Shown: piece by piece, positions 35,441 through 44,260 of the stretch
Layout: every line of letters starts with the position of its first letter
Numbering within the stretch: the stretch's first letter is position 1
DNA from: Mesorhizobium sp. Root552
GTDB taxonomy: Bacteria; Pseudomonadota; Alphaproteobacteria; Rhizobiales; Rhizobiaceae
Length of the DNA: 64,000 bases
Direction of reading: 5' to 3'
Assembly: GCF_001427285.1 (NCBI RefSeq)
Contig: NZ_LMFV01000023.1
Location: forward strand, 124,001-188,000
Made by a program: the position numbers and the translations under genes
Notes under the pieces: generated by a model
What the model was told of the DNA's origin: nothing
Database searches by the model: none
The model's input: only the letters and a program-made list of their open reading frames with translations

Positions 35441-36166
35441 CTACTTGGAAGACGCGTCGGCCTGGATCACGATGCGGTCGGTCTTGTCGCCCTTGGGACG
35501 CTCCACCGGCATCTGCTCGCCGGTCACGATATAGTAGATCGTTTCGGCGATGTTGGTGGCGTGGTCGCCAATGCGCTCGATGTTCTTGGCGCAGAAAAGC
35601 AGGTGCGTACACGAGGTGATGTTGCGCGGATCTTCCATCATGTACGTTAGCAGCTCGCGAAACAGCGACGTGTACATCGCGTCGATCTGGTCGTCGCGGT
35701 CGCGCACGAAGCCGATCGTGTCGACCGAGCGCGACGCGTAGACGTCGAGCACTTCCTTCAACTGCGTAAGCGCAAGGTCCGAAAGCGCCTCGATGCCTCG
35801 AAACAGCGAGGTCGGCTGGCGTCCATCCGCCACGGAAGCTACGCGCTTGGCGACATTCTTGGCCAGGTCGCCCACGCGCTCCAAGTCCGCTGAAATGCGA
35901 ATGACGCCCACGATTTCGCGCAGGTCCTTCGCCATCGGCTGGCGCTTGGCGATCAGCAGAATGGCCTTGTCGTCGATCTCGCGCTGCCCGTCATCAAGCA
36001 CGGTGTCGTCGCCGACGACCTTACGGGCGAGATCCTGGTCCGCGCCGACAAGGGCGGCAATCGCCTGATCCACCATGCGCTCGGCATGACCGCCCATCGC
36101 AGCGATCCGCTTCGACAGATACTGCAGTTCCTCGTCGTAGGCGGTGACGATGTGTAGCGATTGCAT
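35441..36166 (-). CDS. phoU: Phosphate signalling complex protein PhoU
   Basis: 241-residue PhoU with two helical repeats: YLSKRIAAMGGHAERMVDQA near the N-terminus and HLLFCAKNIERIGDHATNIA near residue 190, each with the E/DxxxD metal-type motif (ERVGDLAKN and ERIGDHATN). Start at 36166 has GGAGG upstream. PhoU links the PstSCAB transporter to PhoR and limits phosphate uptake. Here it lies 130 bp downstream of a PhoR-like kinase with no pst genes between or beside it. Confidence 0.95.
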   Translation of the reverse strand: MQSLHIVTAYDEELQYLSKRIAAMGGHAERMVDQAIAALVGADQDLARKVVGDDTVLDDGQREIDDKAILLIAKRQPMAKDLREIVGVIRISADLERVGDLAKNVAKRVASVADGRQPTSLFRGIEALSDLALTQLKEVLDVYASRSVDTIGFVRDRDDQIDAMYTSLFRELLTYMMEDPRNITSCTHLLFCAKNIERIGDHATNIAETIYYIVTGEQMPVERPKGDKTDRIVIQADASSK

Positions 36167-36213
36167 GCGCGAAGACCTCCGGGACCTTTGACGATTCGGC
36201 CTCTTGAATCTGT

Positions 36214-36258
36214 GCTGATACGCTGCCCGCATGACAATTGCGCGAATGGCGTATCAGC
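36214..36258. repeat. Inverted repeat between phoR-like gene and phoU
   Basis: GCTGATACGC and GCGTATCAGC, perfect 10-bp arms with a 25-base spacer, in the leader between the two genes. Could be a hairpin or a protein site. Confidence 0.5.
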
Positions 36259-36296
36259 CAAATCGCAGAGAGACTAACGCCTGCTTGCCCGCAAAG

Positions 36297-37565
36297 CTAG
36301 TTTGTCGGCAAATGAACGGTGAAGGCGGCCCCCTTGCCGAGTTCAGACTCGATGGACAGGCGGCCGTTGTGGCGCGTCAATATGTGCTTGACGATGGAGA
36401 GGCCGAGGCCGGTTCCCTTTTGTGATCGGCTGGTTTCGACATCGACCCGGTAGAACCGTTCGGTGACGCGCGGGATGTGTTCCTCGGCAATGCCCGGGCC
36501 GAAGTCGCGAATGGTCACGTCGATGCCGGGTTCCGGTCCCTTGGTGCTGGGCGCGATGGAGACGATGACCCTCTCGCCCGATTGGCCATATTTGCAGGCG
36601 TTTTCGAGCAGGTTTTCAAACACCTGGTAGAGTTCGTCGCGGTCGCCTGGAACCTCAAGCGCCCCGTCGGCAAAGTTCCGCTCGATTTCAAGGCCGCTGT
36701 CCTTGGCCAGCGGTGCAAGCGAATCGATGACGCTTTCGACCACGTTGCGCAGGTCGACGCGAACCCCGGACCTGTGAAACGACTTCATCTCAAGTCTCGA
36801 CAAAGACAAGAGATCGTCGATCAGCCGCGCCATGCGCCCAGCCTGGTTCTGCATGATCTGCAGGAACTGCTCGCGGGCGGCAGGATCGTTGCGGGCCGGT
36901 CCGCGCAGCGTTTCGATGAAGCCGGAGATCGAGGCAAGCGGCGTGCGCATTTCATGGCTGGCATTGGCGATGAAGTCGGCTCGCATCCGGTCGATCCGGC
37001 GCGCCTCGCTCTGGTCCTTGAACACCAGAACGTAGAGACCGGTGCCGTGGCCTATGGCCGATGCGCTGACCCGATAGACCCGCTCGACGGGCAATTTTTC
37101 GACGTAGTCAATGGCTAGCGACGACACGCCGCCTGTCAGCATGTCTTCGATAAGCGCCTGCATTTCCGGCGCTCGGAATTTCAACGGCAGCGACATGCCT
37201 GCGGTTATGCTGCCGAAGATGGAAATGGCGGCGGCATTGGCGTGGACGACGGTCGCCGTCTGGTCGAACACGATCAGCGGCTCGGTAACGGCAGCAGCAA
37301 GGTGTTCCGCCGACAGCTGCGGCAAGATCCCGCCCTGTGCAGATGCGTCATGGTCCATGTCCGCCCGTCCGGTTTGCAGAGGCAATGCCATTGCGGCGAT
37401 CACGAACCCCAGCATCGCCAGCGGGGCCACGAGAGGCGACAGAACGGAAAATGCCTGGACAGCGATCATCGCGACGATGCCTGCGGCAATCAGCCAGCCA
37501 CTAGCCTGCAAGCGCTGCAAGGCACGCCGGCCCCAATTTTGTCGCTGACCATCCATATCGCTCAT
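36297..37565 (-). CDS. phoR: PhoR-type sensor histidine kinase
   Basis: 422 residues from the ATG at 37565 (MSDMDGQRQN). Two N-terminal membrane helices (about 25-45 and 45-65), a PAS domain (LIVFDQTATVVHANAAAISI), HisKA with H204 in NASHEMRTPLASISGFIETL, and an HATPase domain with ENLLENACKYG, DFGPGIAE and KGTGLGLSIVKHI. Domain order matches PhoR, and the adjacency to phoU supports the name. The partner phoB is not in the window. Confidence 0.88.
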   Translation of the reverse strand: MSDMDGQRQNWGRRALQRLQASGWLIAAGIVAMIAVQAFSVLSPLVAPLAMLGFVIAAMALPLQTGRADMDHDASAQGGILPQLSAEHLAAAVTEPLIVFDQTATVVHANAAAISIFGSITAGMSLPLKFRAPEMQALIEDMLTGGVSSLAIDYVEKLPVERVYRVSASAIGHGTGLYVLVFKDQSEARRIDRMRADFIANASHEMRTPLASISGFIETLRGPARNDPAAREQFLQIMQNQAGRMARLIDDLLSLSRLEMKSFHRSGVRVDLRNVVESVIDSLAPLAKDSGLEIERNFADGALEVPGDRDELYQVFENLLENACKYGQSGERVIVSIAPSTKGPEPGIDVTIRDFGPGIAEEHIPRVTERFYRVDVETSRSQKGTGLGLSIVKHILTRHNGRLSIESELGKGAAFTVHLPTN

Positions 37566-37661
37566 ACGCGCCCCAATGGCTCGCCGGCACGGCAAATTCA
37601 GTCTGGACCGGTGCCGAAGCCCCCAATAGCATGAAGTTTCCAACTGGAAAGGTTCGCCTGA

Positions 37662-38564
37662 ATGAAAAACTCCAATGACAACGCTGTGACAGCAGCGTCA
37701 GGACCGCTGAAAATTACGGTTGCGGGCAAGCAGCGCGAGTTCGATGTCGATGCTCCGGATCTTCCCGATTGGATCAAGGACAACAAGCTTACGGCAGGAG
37801 GTTATCCCTACGACAAGAAGATGAAGGGCGAGGAGTTCGAGCCCAAGCTCGAGGAGTTGCAGATTGAGCTGGTGAAGGCGCAAGCCTGGCTGCAGCGCAC
37901 CGGACAGCGGGTTCTGGCCCTGTTCGAGGGGCGCGACGCTGCAGGCAAGGGTGGCACGATCTTCGTGCTGCGCCAGTACATGAACCCTAGAACGGCACGC
38001 AACGTGGCGCTGACCAAGCCGACGGAAACTGAAACCGGCCAATGGTATTTCCAGCGCTATGTGACCCATTTCCCGACCAAGGGAGAGTTCGTCACCTTTG
38101 ACCGCTCCTGGTACAACCGCGCCGGTGTCGAGCCGGTCATGGGTTTCTGCACGCCTGAGCAGCACGAGCAATTCCTGAACGAAGCGCCGCGCTTCGAAAA
38201 GATGATCCGCAACGAAGGCATCCATTTCTTCAAGTTCTGGCTGGATATCGGCCAGGAAACGCAACTCGAGCGGTTTCATGACCGCCGTCACAGCCCGCTG
38301 AAGAACTGGAAGTTCTCGCCGATCGACGTTGCCGGCCTGTCAAAATGGGACGCCTACACAAAGGCGCGAAACCAGATGATCGAAAGGACCCACAGCAAGG
38401 AAGCGCCGTGGATCGTCGTGCGCGCCAACGACAAGCGGCGCGCAAGGCTTTCGACCATTCGCCGCATCCTGTTATCTCTGCCTTATGATGGGCGTGATCT
38501 GGACGTCATCGGCAAGGAGGACAAGAAGATCATCAATGAGGGCAACTCGTTGTTGCTGGCATAG
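37662..38564 (+). CDS. ppk2: Polyphosphate kinase 2
   Basis: 300-residue PPK2 of the single-domain class. Walker A is GRDAAGKGG near residue 90, Walker B is [17 protein letters not shown] near residue 147, and the lid/helical region has [18 protein letters not shown]. It makes or uses polyphosphate with nucleoside phosphates. It is divergent from phoR, so phosphate sensing and storage genes sit together. Confidence 0.95.
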   Translation: MKNSNDNAVTAASGPLKITVAGKQREFDVDAPDLPDWIKDNKLTAGGYPYDKKMKGEEFEPKLEELQIELVKAQAWLQRTGQRVLALFEGRDAAGKGGTIFVLRQYMNPRTARNVALTKPTETETGQWYFQRYVTHFPTKGEFVTFDRSWYNRAGVEPVMGFCTPEQHEQFLNEAPRFEKMIRNEGIHFFKFWLDIGQETQLERFHDRRHSPLKNWKFSPIDVAGLSKWDAYTKARNQMIERTHSKEAPWIVVRANDKRRARLSTIRRILLSLPYDGRDLDVIGKEDKKIINEGNSLLLA

Positions 38565-38576
38565 GCGGGCAGCGGC

Positions 38577-39041
38577 CTAGCCGCCGCTCGCAGGAGGCAT
38601 CGCAGCCGCCAGCACCTGTCGGTGTGGCGTCTTTTCCCAATGGAATGGGCGCTTCCACAACTGAAGCACTGCCCGCCATCCGGCGTAGGACATCATGGCC
38701 CAATAGATCGGGGTAAGGGCGACGATCTTCCAGAAGCCGCGACGCTGGTTTTTTGCCAGCGTTTGCCAGCCAAGCAGCAGGAACGACAGATACCCGCAGG
38801 TGATGTTGATGACGTCGACAATCAGCAGAGCGGAATGGACGGGACCGGACGAGGCCGTCAGCAGCAACTGAACCAGCCCGAAGCAGAAAGTGGCCAGCAG
38901 AAGCGGGTGAAGCAGCGACGAAGCCAGCATGCCGGCAAACAGCACTTGCGCGATCACGAATGAGCGCGGCCCAAGGTCGCCGGCCAGTTTCACCGGGTCG
39001 CGCATATGCACCAGCCAGGTCTGCGCCCAACCCTTGAACCA
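38577..39041 (-). pseudogene. Detached C-terminal part of the family 2 glycosyltransferase
   Basis: Minus-strand frame without its own start signal. It begins in the 19-bp repeat as WFKGWAQTWLVHMRDPVKLA and continues 153 residues with about four membrane helices (VIAQVLFAGMLASSLLHPLL onward). This is the missing second half of the gene at 58573-60183: placed after W502 of that protein the frames match exactly across the shared 19 bp. It is separated by the integrated element. Cellulose-synthase-like glycosyltransferases carry these helices after QxxRW to form the export channel or anchor. Confidence 0.9.
39023..39041. repeat. Left attachment site core (attL)
   Basis: GCGCCCAACCCTTGAACCA, identical to 58662-58680. 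On the minus strand it encodes WFKGWA of the split glycosyltransferase. Confidence 0.92.
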
Positions 39042-39149
39042 TTATCCATTGACGTTTACACTCGTCTCCAAAAAGTGAGCCTTATTTGAATGTTAACTCA
39101 ATTTTCATGCCTGGGCGTGCGTGCGTGTCCACGCCAATCCAAGGAAATT

Positions 39150-39169
39150 GTTGCTATAGTGTTGCTATA
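39150..39169. repeat. Left arm-type integrase site
   Basis: GTTGCTATAGTGTTGCTATA: two GTTGCTATA units 11 bp apart, one helical turn. The same arrangement recurs at 58569-58588 with one base changed. It lies 109 bp inside attL and just before the integrase gene. Confidence 0.7.
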
Positions 39170-39191
39170 ACGCGCGAAAAGGAATCACACT

Positions 39192-40481
39192 GTGCGTAAG
39201 AGGCTGACCGCCGTAGTTTTGGATTCCCTCCGAGCGCGAGGAGCAGCCTACTATGTGTCGGACGAGCAACAGACTGGATTGCGTGTTCGTGTTGCCCCAA
39301 CAGGTGTTCTGACATGGGGGTTGGTCTACCGGATCAAGGGGACGGGTTCTCCAAAAAGTGTGTCCTTGGGAAAGTGTGATCCACACGGTCGAAATGGCCT
39401 CGGATTATCTGAAGCTCGTGAGCGGGCGGCAGAAATCATCAAAGCAGCGCGACAATCGCGGGACTTGCTGGATGAAGAACGCGGGGAGCGCGATGCCCTG
39501 CGCGACGCGCTGACCATTCATGAACTTATCGAACGATACGTAAAGAGTATTCGAAGCCCGCATAGAAAAGGCGGAGCGTTGCGTACAGCCGACGACATTG
39601 AAAGCCGTCTGCTGCGGGCATTAGGTGCCAAACTTGCAGGGGCTGCAGACAGCCTTCGACGAAGCGATATCAGCGATCTTCTGGACGTGATTGCGGAAAA
39701 AACCCCGCGAGAGGCAGAGAAGCGCCGGCAAGTTATTGGCGCCATGTATCGTTGGGGTGTGGCCAAGGGGTATGTGGCGATGGATCCGACAGCAGGCGCC
39801 GAAGTTTACGGCCGCGGAGAGCCTCGCGACCGTGTCCTGTCGCCAGCAGAAATCAAACTGCTATGGGACTGGCTGGACGCAGGTGCAGACAGCATGCCGG
39901 CGGACTGTATTGCGGCGCTTAAGCTTCAGTTGTGCACTGGTGCCCGGATCGGAGAGGTCAGTGGTATGGTGGCCTCCGAGTTGGTCGAAGATGGAAATCG
40001 ATTGTTGTGGGTGCTCCCATCTACGCGCTCCAAGAACAAGAAGGAACGCATCACCCCGTTGATCGGCAACGCGCGAAATATCGCCAAGCAGGCGCTTTCA
40101 CGACATAAGAATGGGGCGCTGTTCCGGGCGGCAATGTCGGAAAGGGCGCTAAAAGCTACCGATCTTGGGCATGCCCTCAAGCATCGCAAACTTCCTTGCG
40201 CGCATTTCACCACTCACGATCTGCGACGGACCGCTGTCAGCGGCATGGATGAGCTGGGGATTTCCTTGGAAACGATTGCCGCCGTCGTAGGTCATCAGCG
40301 CGGGACCAAGGACACGCGCACTTTGGTTCGGCATTACAGCCGCCCTCAACTCGATAACCGAATAGAGGCAGCTCTGAAGGCTTGGGACACGCGTTTAACA
40401 GAAATTGTCTCCAACCGAAACCGGGCGAAAGGTGACTCGGTCATTCAGTTTCGGCCCGATTTTTCGCGAGATATTGGATGA
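39192..40481 (+). CDS. int: Tyrosine-type site-specific integrase
   Basis: 429 residues, GTG start. N-terminal arm-binding region of P4-integrase style (GLRVRVAPTGVLTWGLVYRI, SLGKCDPHGRNGLGLSEARE), a SAM-like core-binding domain at about 105-190, and the catalytic domain: first arginine in CTGARIGEVSGM near residue 253, HDLRR near 342-346, GHQRGTKDTRT near 360 and the tyrosine in VRHYS near 382. All catalytic positions are present, so it should be active. It recombines at the 19-bp core and probably binds the GTTGCTATA arms. Confidence 0.95.
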   Translation: MRKRLTAVVLDSLRARGAAYYVSDEQQTGLRVRVAPTGVLTWGLVYRIKGTGSPKSVSLGKCDPHGRNGLGLSEARERAAEIIKAARQSRDLLDEERGERDALRDALTIHELIERYVKSIRSPHRKGGALRTADDIESRLLRALGAKLAGAADSLRRSDISDLLDVIAEKTPREAEKRRQVIGAMYRWGVAKGYVAMDPTAGAEVYGRGEPRDRVLSPAEIKLLWDWLDAGADSMPADCIAALKLQLCTGARIGEVSGMVASELVEDGNRLLWVLPSTRSKNKKERITPLIGNARNIAKQALSRHKNGALFRAAMSERALKATDLGHALKHRKLPCAHFTTHDLRRTAVSGMDELGISLETIAAVVGHQRGTKDTRTLVRHYSRPQLDNRIEAALKAWDTRLTEIVSNRNRAKGDSVIQFRPDFSRDIG

Positions 40482-40649
40482 CGTAGTGTTCATTGGGATA
40501 CAGACTTGACCTAAACGCTGTAGAGGAATATATTCCCTTACGAGCAAGCGTAAATTCCTCTGATTGAAGTCGCTGCGCAATCTGCAACCCGAGTCCGGGG
40601 CGGATTCCGTAGGCGAAGGCCGTCCCTTAAACGTAAGGATTGGCCTCTA

Positions 40650-40853
40650 ATGACGCAATTAGCCGTTAGCATCCCCCAAGCTGCAACAATGATCGGAATA
40701 AGTCGGTCATCGCTTTATCTGCTTTTCCAGGACGGTAGCCTCACGCCTCGAAAAAGTGGAAAGCGGACTCTCATACTTGTTTCGGATCTCGAACGGTATG
40801 TGTCCAATCTGCCGTCAGCTGAAATCCGCTCCCCCAAGTACGAAGCCGCTTAG
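40650..40853 (+). CDS. AlpA/excisionase-like helix-turn-helix protein
   Basis: 67-residue MerR-like winged helix protein: VSIPQAATMIGISRSSLYLL then KSGKRTLILVSDLERYVSNL, the standard excisionase/AlpA pattern. AAGGA lies 9 bp upstream of the ATG. In P4-like satellites and related elements AlpA-type proteins direct excision and late regulation. Placed directly between integrase and replication genes. Confidence 0.85.
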   Translation: MTQLAVSIPQAATMIGISRSSLYLLFQDGSLTPRKSGKRTLILVSDLERYVSNLPSAEIRSPKYEAA

Positions 40854-40942
40854 CCCCGTTAACAACTGCATTGCGCCGACTGCGGGGCAAAGAAAAGCCC
40901 AGCGTAGCAAAAGCTCGGCCGGGCAAATTTGGAAAAATCAAT

Positions 40943-41467
40943 ATGAACATTGATAACACGTCCTCGGCGGAAAACCAAGCGCCGAGCTTATCTGCCATTT
41001 TCGATGTGGAATCTACAACTGCAATTGTTGAGCATGGCTGCAATCGGTCCGCTATCCCGCTCGATACTGTTTCCCCCGATTGGGCAAAGTTCATTCACAT
41101 TTCGGATCTTCAGCCGTCGGATGTTCCGGGTCCCCATAAATTCGAAACGATCCCACTTCGTCGAGTGATACGAGCAGCAGATCTAATCATCATCATGCTC
41201 TTTCACGAAGACGTGCGAGGCGTGTTTGGCACTCAGGCCAGCCGTCAGGACGTTCTACTCACCATTGCGGACGTGTGGAATCATATGCAGCGTCGCAAAG
41301 CAGTGACGGTTGTAAAAACACGATGGGAATGGTTGGCGCCCTGGGAGGCACGCTTGCATGACGAGGCATTACCGGGCACCGAGATAACGGTTGTGGACGG
41401 CGCCGGCGCTCGGCGGCTCCAATTTCGGCGGCGCGGACAGTCGAAAAGACTGCGGTCAAGATCATGA
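40943..41467 (+). CDS. Hypothetical protein
   Basis: 174 residues from the ATG at 40943 (MNIDNTSSAENQAPS). No family recognised. The middle is regular (PLRRVIRAADLIIIMLFHED, RQDVLLTIADVWNHMQRR) and the C-terminus is strongly basic (LQFRRRGQSKRLRSRS), which may contact nucleic acid. It lies between the excisionase and primase-helicase genes, 9 bp before the latter, so a replication accessory role is possible. Confidence 0.6.
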   Translation: MNIDNTSSAENQAPSLSAIFDVESTTAIVEHGCNRSAIPLDTVSPDWAKFIHISDLQPSDVPGPHKFETIPLRRVIRAADLIIIMLFHEDVRGVFGTQASRQDVLLTIADVWNHMQRRKAVTVVKTRWEWLAPWEARLHDEALPGTEITVVDGAGARRLQFRRRGQSKRLRSRS

Positions 41468-41476
41468 GGTTGGCCG

Positions 41477-43546
41477 ATGTCCGAATTTTCATTTGAAACC
41501 GAGTACGCTGTCGAGTTTCTGCAGTCCTTCGATCCGAGCGGCTGGCACAATCTAGTCGCGATCGATCCAGAAGGCGGCGGTCCCATCGGCCGTACTTTCC
41601 CCCCTAACGCATTCCATGAAATTTCGAAATTCGTAGAACGGCACAACGGCAAGCGGAACCTATATTTCACTGTTAACGAGCCGTCGGCCACCGCGCCGCA
41701 CAAGAAACTGGAAAAGGGCGATATTGGCACCATACGTGCCGTGTTTACCGATATCGACCCCGCCGACGCAAACCTCACCAAAGAGCGCCAGCGACTTAAA
41801 GCGCTAGCATTCGCTTCCGACGCCGATATCGTGATCGATAGCGGGGGAGGCGTTCAACTCTTTTGGCAACTCGCTTCGAAAATCCCCGCGGCCGATTTTG
41901 AATGGGCCGAAGGGTGCTGCCGCCGCTTGGGAAAAGACTTCGGGGGCGACAACACATGGAACGTCGATCGGCTTATGCGGTTGCCGTACACAGTCAACTT
42001 GCCAGATGCCAAGAAGCGGGCGAAAGGTCGATCAAAGGCGATTGCAACCGTGCTCCGCACGCAGCGAGGGCGATGGACACGCGACGCTCTTGAACAGGCG
42101 TTCCCGCCAATTGCCAGTGATCGGATCGGCCAGGACCGCAGTTCCGAAACGAGGGAAACGAGTAAAAGGATTCTGGCAAGCGACTACACTAGCTTTGCAG
42201 AATACGATGATCTTCCTGTTGACCTGCGTGATCGTCTCGCGGCCGCATTGTCGAAAGACCCAGGCCTCGATCAACTTTGGCACGGCGAGGGCGCTGGGAA
42301 TGAATTTCGCTTCGAATTGGCCGCCAAATTGAAAGCACTCGATTTCGAAGTGGAAGATTATGCTCGTCTCGCGAACATTTGGCAGCGATCGACATCGAAA
42401 CCAGAACGCCCGTCCGCCAGAGAGCTTGCACGAGATTGGGTTCGAAGCCCATCGATTATGTCGGCTGCAGATGAATTTGGCGTGGTGGAGATAGAGATAC
42501 CCATCCGGCCAGAAAAGCGGCGAGGATTTTACACGCTAGGTTTGCAGGAAGTAATCGAAAGAGCGCAAGCCGATGACACCGTCCCTCTGATCGAACACGT
42601 CCTGGATCAAGGCACTCTGGCCGTGTTGTACGGCAAGCCAAACTGCGGAAAATCGTTTGTCGCACTTGATATGGCCTTCGCCATTGCTGGCGCTGTTCCT
42701 TGGGCTGGGCACGGTGTTTCGCAAGGGTCAGTGCTCTACGTGGCTGCTGAAGGCGGCCGGGGCGTAAATCAGCGTATTCGCGCCATCGTGCAAAAGCGGC
42801 AAATCGCATGTGACACGCCATTCGCTTTGGCGCCATGTTCGATTGACCTGTTTGACGGAGCGGCAGATGTAAAGGCGGTAATCGCCGCTGCCCATGCATT
42901 GTCCGCCCAACACGCCGCGCCATTGCGCATGGTCGTTATAGACACTCTCGCCCGCTCTTTTGGCGCCGGTGACGAAAACACAGTCAAGGACATGACCAAG
43001 TGCATTCGCAATTTGGACGCCATACGTGAGGCGACCCAAGCTACAATTCTTGTCATTCATCACAGTGGCAAAGACGCGTCCAAAGGCGCGCGTGGAAGTT
43101 CAGCTTTGCTTGGTGCAGCGGATACGGAAATCGAAATTGCTGATCGTCACTTCCGAACGACAAAGCAGCGCGATATGCCGCTCCTTCCTGCGGATATTCG
43201 ATTTGATCTGCAATCGGTCGACCTCGGCCTTAATCGAGCCGGTCAGCATGTGTCATCCTGTGTTGTTCAGTTTCTTACAGGCACGGAATTCGATCCGATA
43301 CCACTTGCACCTGCCGCAGAGAAACTCAGGCAATCTCTAGTCGCTGCACTCTCCACTTCTGCAGAGAACGAGGTGTCGTGGGCCGCCTGGATGGAAGCCC
43401 ACTGCACTGCCACCGATCCCGCATGGCACCTTGGCTCCGATCTGCCGCGAGGGTGTTCACCGTCAAATCTTCGGAAGCTGCGTAACGAAGTCATCGAATG
43501 TGGCCACGCGAAATCGATATCGGATGACATGTTCGCACTTGCGTAA
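41477..43546 (+). CDS. Primase-helicase replication protein (RepB-like primase plus RepA-like AAA ATPase)
   Basis: 689 residues. The N-terminal third resembles the RepB/archaeo-eukaryotic-type primase of plasmids: VFTDIDPADANLT (metal-type aspartates near residues 93-97) and VIDSGGGVQLFWQL near 120, then NVDRLMRLPYTVNLPD. The C-terminal half is a RepA/KaiC-like hexameric helicase with Walker A GKPNCGKSF near 385-393 and Walker B MVVIDTLARSFG near 487, followed by ILVIHHSGKDASKGARGSSA. This fusion would allow autonomous replication of the excised element, as in P4-type satellites and mobilisable plasmids. A candidate origin lies just downstream. Confidence 0.85.
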   Translation: MSEFSFETEYAVEFLQSFDPSGWHNLVAIDPEGGGPIGRTFPPNAFHEISKFVERHNGKRNLYFTVNEPSATAPHKKLEKGDIGTIRAVFTDIDPADANLTKERQRLKALAFASDADIVIDSGGGVQLFWQLASKIPAADFEWAEGCCRRLGKDFGGDNTWNVDRLMRLPYTVNLPDAKKRAKGRSKAIATVLRTQRGRWTRDALEQAFPPIASDRIGQDRSSETRETSKRILASDYTSFAEYDDLPVDLRDRLAAALSKDPGLDQLWHGEGAGNEFRFELAAKLKALDFEVEDYARLANIWQRSTSKPERPSARELARDWVRSPSIMSAADEFGVVEIEIPIRPEKRRGFYTLGLQEVIERAQADDTVPLIEHVLDQGTLAVLYGKPNCGKSFVALDMAFAIAGAVPWAGHGVSQGSVLYVAAEGGRGVNQRIRAIVQKRQIACDTPFALAPCSIDLFDGAADVKAVIAAAHALSAQHAAPLRMVVIDTLARSFGAGDENTVKDMTKCIRNLDAIREATQATILVIHHSGKDASKGARGSSALLGAADTEIEIADRHFRTTKQRDMPLLPADIRFDLQSVDLGLNRAGQHVSSCVVQFLTGTEFDPIPLAPAAEKLRQSLVAALSTSAENEVSWAAWMEAHCTATDPAWHLGSDLPRGCSPSNLRKLRNEVIECGHAKSISDDMFALA

Positions 43547-43609
43547 TCCGAAACCTGATCGGAATCCCAATACCTCTTGCAAACATTCCATAGGCTAAAA
43601 GTAGCCATT

Positions 43610-43760
43610 GGCCGCGCAAAATCCGATTGCGCGGCCCATCTGATACGCTCAATAGGCAATTTAAGCGCGCAAGTTGCGCAGCAGTCGCTCAATGCACTTA
43701 TCCTATTGATATAACTGGATAAAAATGACATGCGCGCATTGTGCGCAATTGCCGCGCAAT
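43610..43760. other. Candidate replication origin with GCGCAA boxes
   Basis: Six copies of GCGCAA or its complement TTGCGC at 43614, 43627, 43667, 43674, 43743 and 43754. Two pairs form inverted repeats: GGCCGCGCAA/TTGCGCGGCC with a 7-base loop (43610-43636) and GCGCAA-G-TTGCGC (43667-43679). An AT-rich stretch (43701-43730) lies between them. It is directly downstream of the primase-helicase gene. Function is inferred. Confidence 0.5.
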
Positions 43761-43780
43761 TGGGCGGCCAAGCCCACTGC

Positions 43781-43809
43781 GCGCTCAACCACCTATATAG
43801 GTTGAGCGC
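43781..43809. repeat. Inverted repeat near the candidate origin
   Basis: GCGCTCAACC and GGTTGAGCGC, perfect 10-bp arms around ACCTATATA. Could be part of the origin or a terminator-like hairpin after the minus-strand gene at 43843; there is no T-run. Confidence 0.5.
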
Positions 43810-43842
43810 TGGGTGGCGGACGATCAAAATTGCCTGTGGGCG

Positions 43843-44109
43843 CTACCTTGTGGGTGCATTGGAAACCCACAAACGCGCCTTGTTTACCCGGTGCCGCCAC
43901 TGTGGGATTGGCCGACATTCAACTCGCGCGTTGACCTGCGATATCAAATCCATGCAGTCCTCATACGACGCCGGGTGAGACTGCTCCCCTGCGTGGGCGA
44001 CTTCCTCTGTGTCTCCGGGCGCCATCAGATACCACTCCGCAGTCGCTGTGCTAGACAGATAGAAGGCCAATCCGCCACCGACTGCCAGCCCCAAGAGAAA
44101 GCGCCCCAT
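43843..44109 (-). CDS. Small exported or membrane-anchored hypothetical protein
   Basis: 88 residues starting MGRFLLGLAVGGGLAFYLSS, a signal anchor or signal peptide, followed by a polar domain (YEDCMDLISQVNARVECRP) with two cysteines. AGGG lies about 10 bp upstream of the ATG at 44109. No family recognised. It is on the opposite strand to the replication gene and to the large protein that follows. Confidence 0.5.
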   Translation of the reverse strand: MGRFLLGLAVGGGLAFYLSSTATAEWYLMAPGDTEEVAHAGEQSHPASYEDCMDLISQVNARVECRPIPQWRHRVNKARLWVSNAPTR

Positions 44110-44260
44110 AGTCTTCGTACCCTGACGACTCACGCTCCACCAAGCGCAGCCGGCGTACCGTGCGCCCAATAAAAATGGCTCGTCAATCATGCCGTACGTC
44201 CACATTCCGACTGGTGCGGGGTGACAAAATAGGATATTATTCCTACAATTGGTCTTTGCG

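Noticed and set aside
38533..39042. 169-codon minus-strand frame at the left end of the element
   Set aside because: It is out of frame with the glycosyltransferase C-terminus, which reads in the neighbouring frame with membrane helices and joins the other half exactly.
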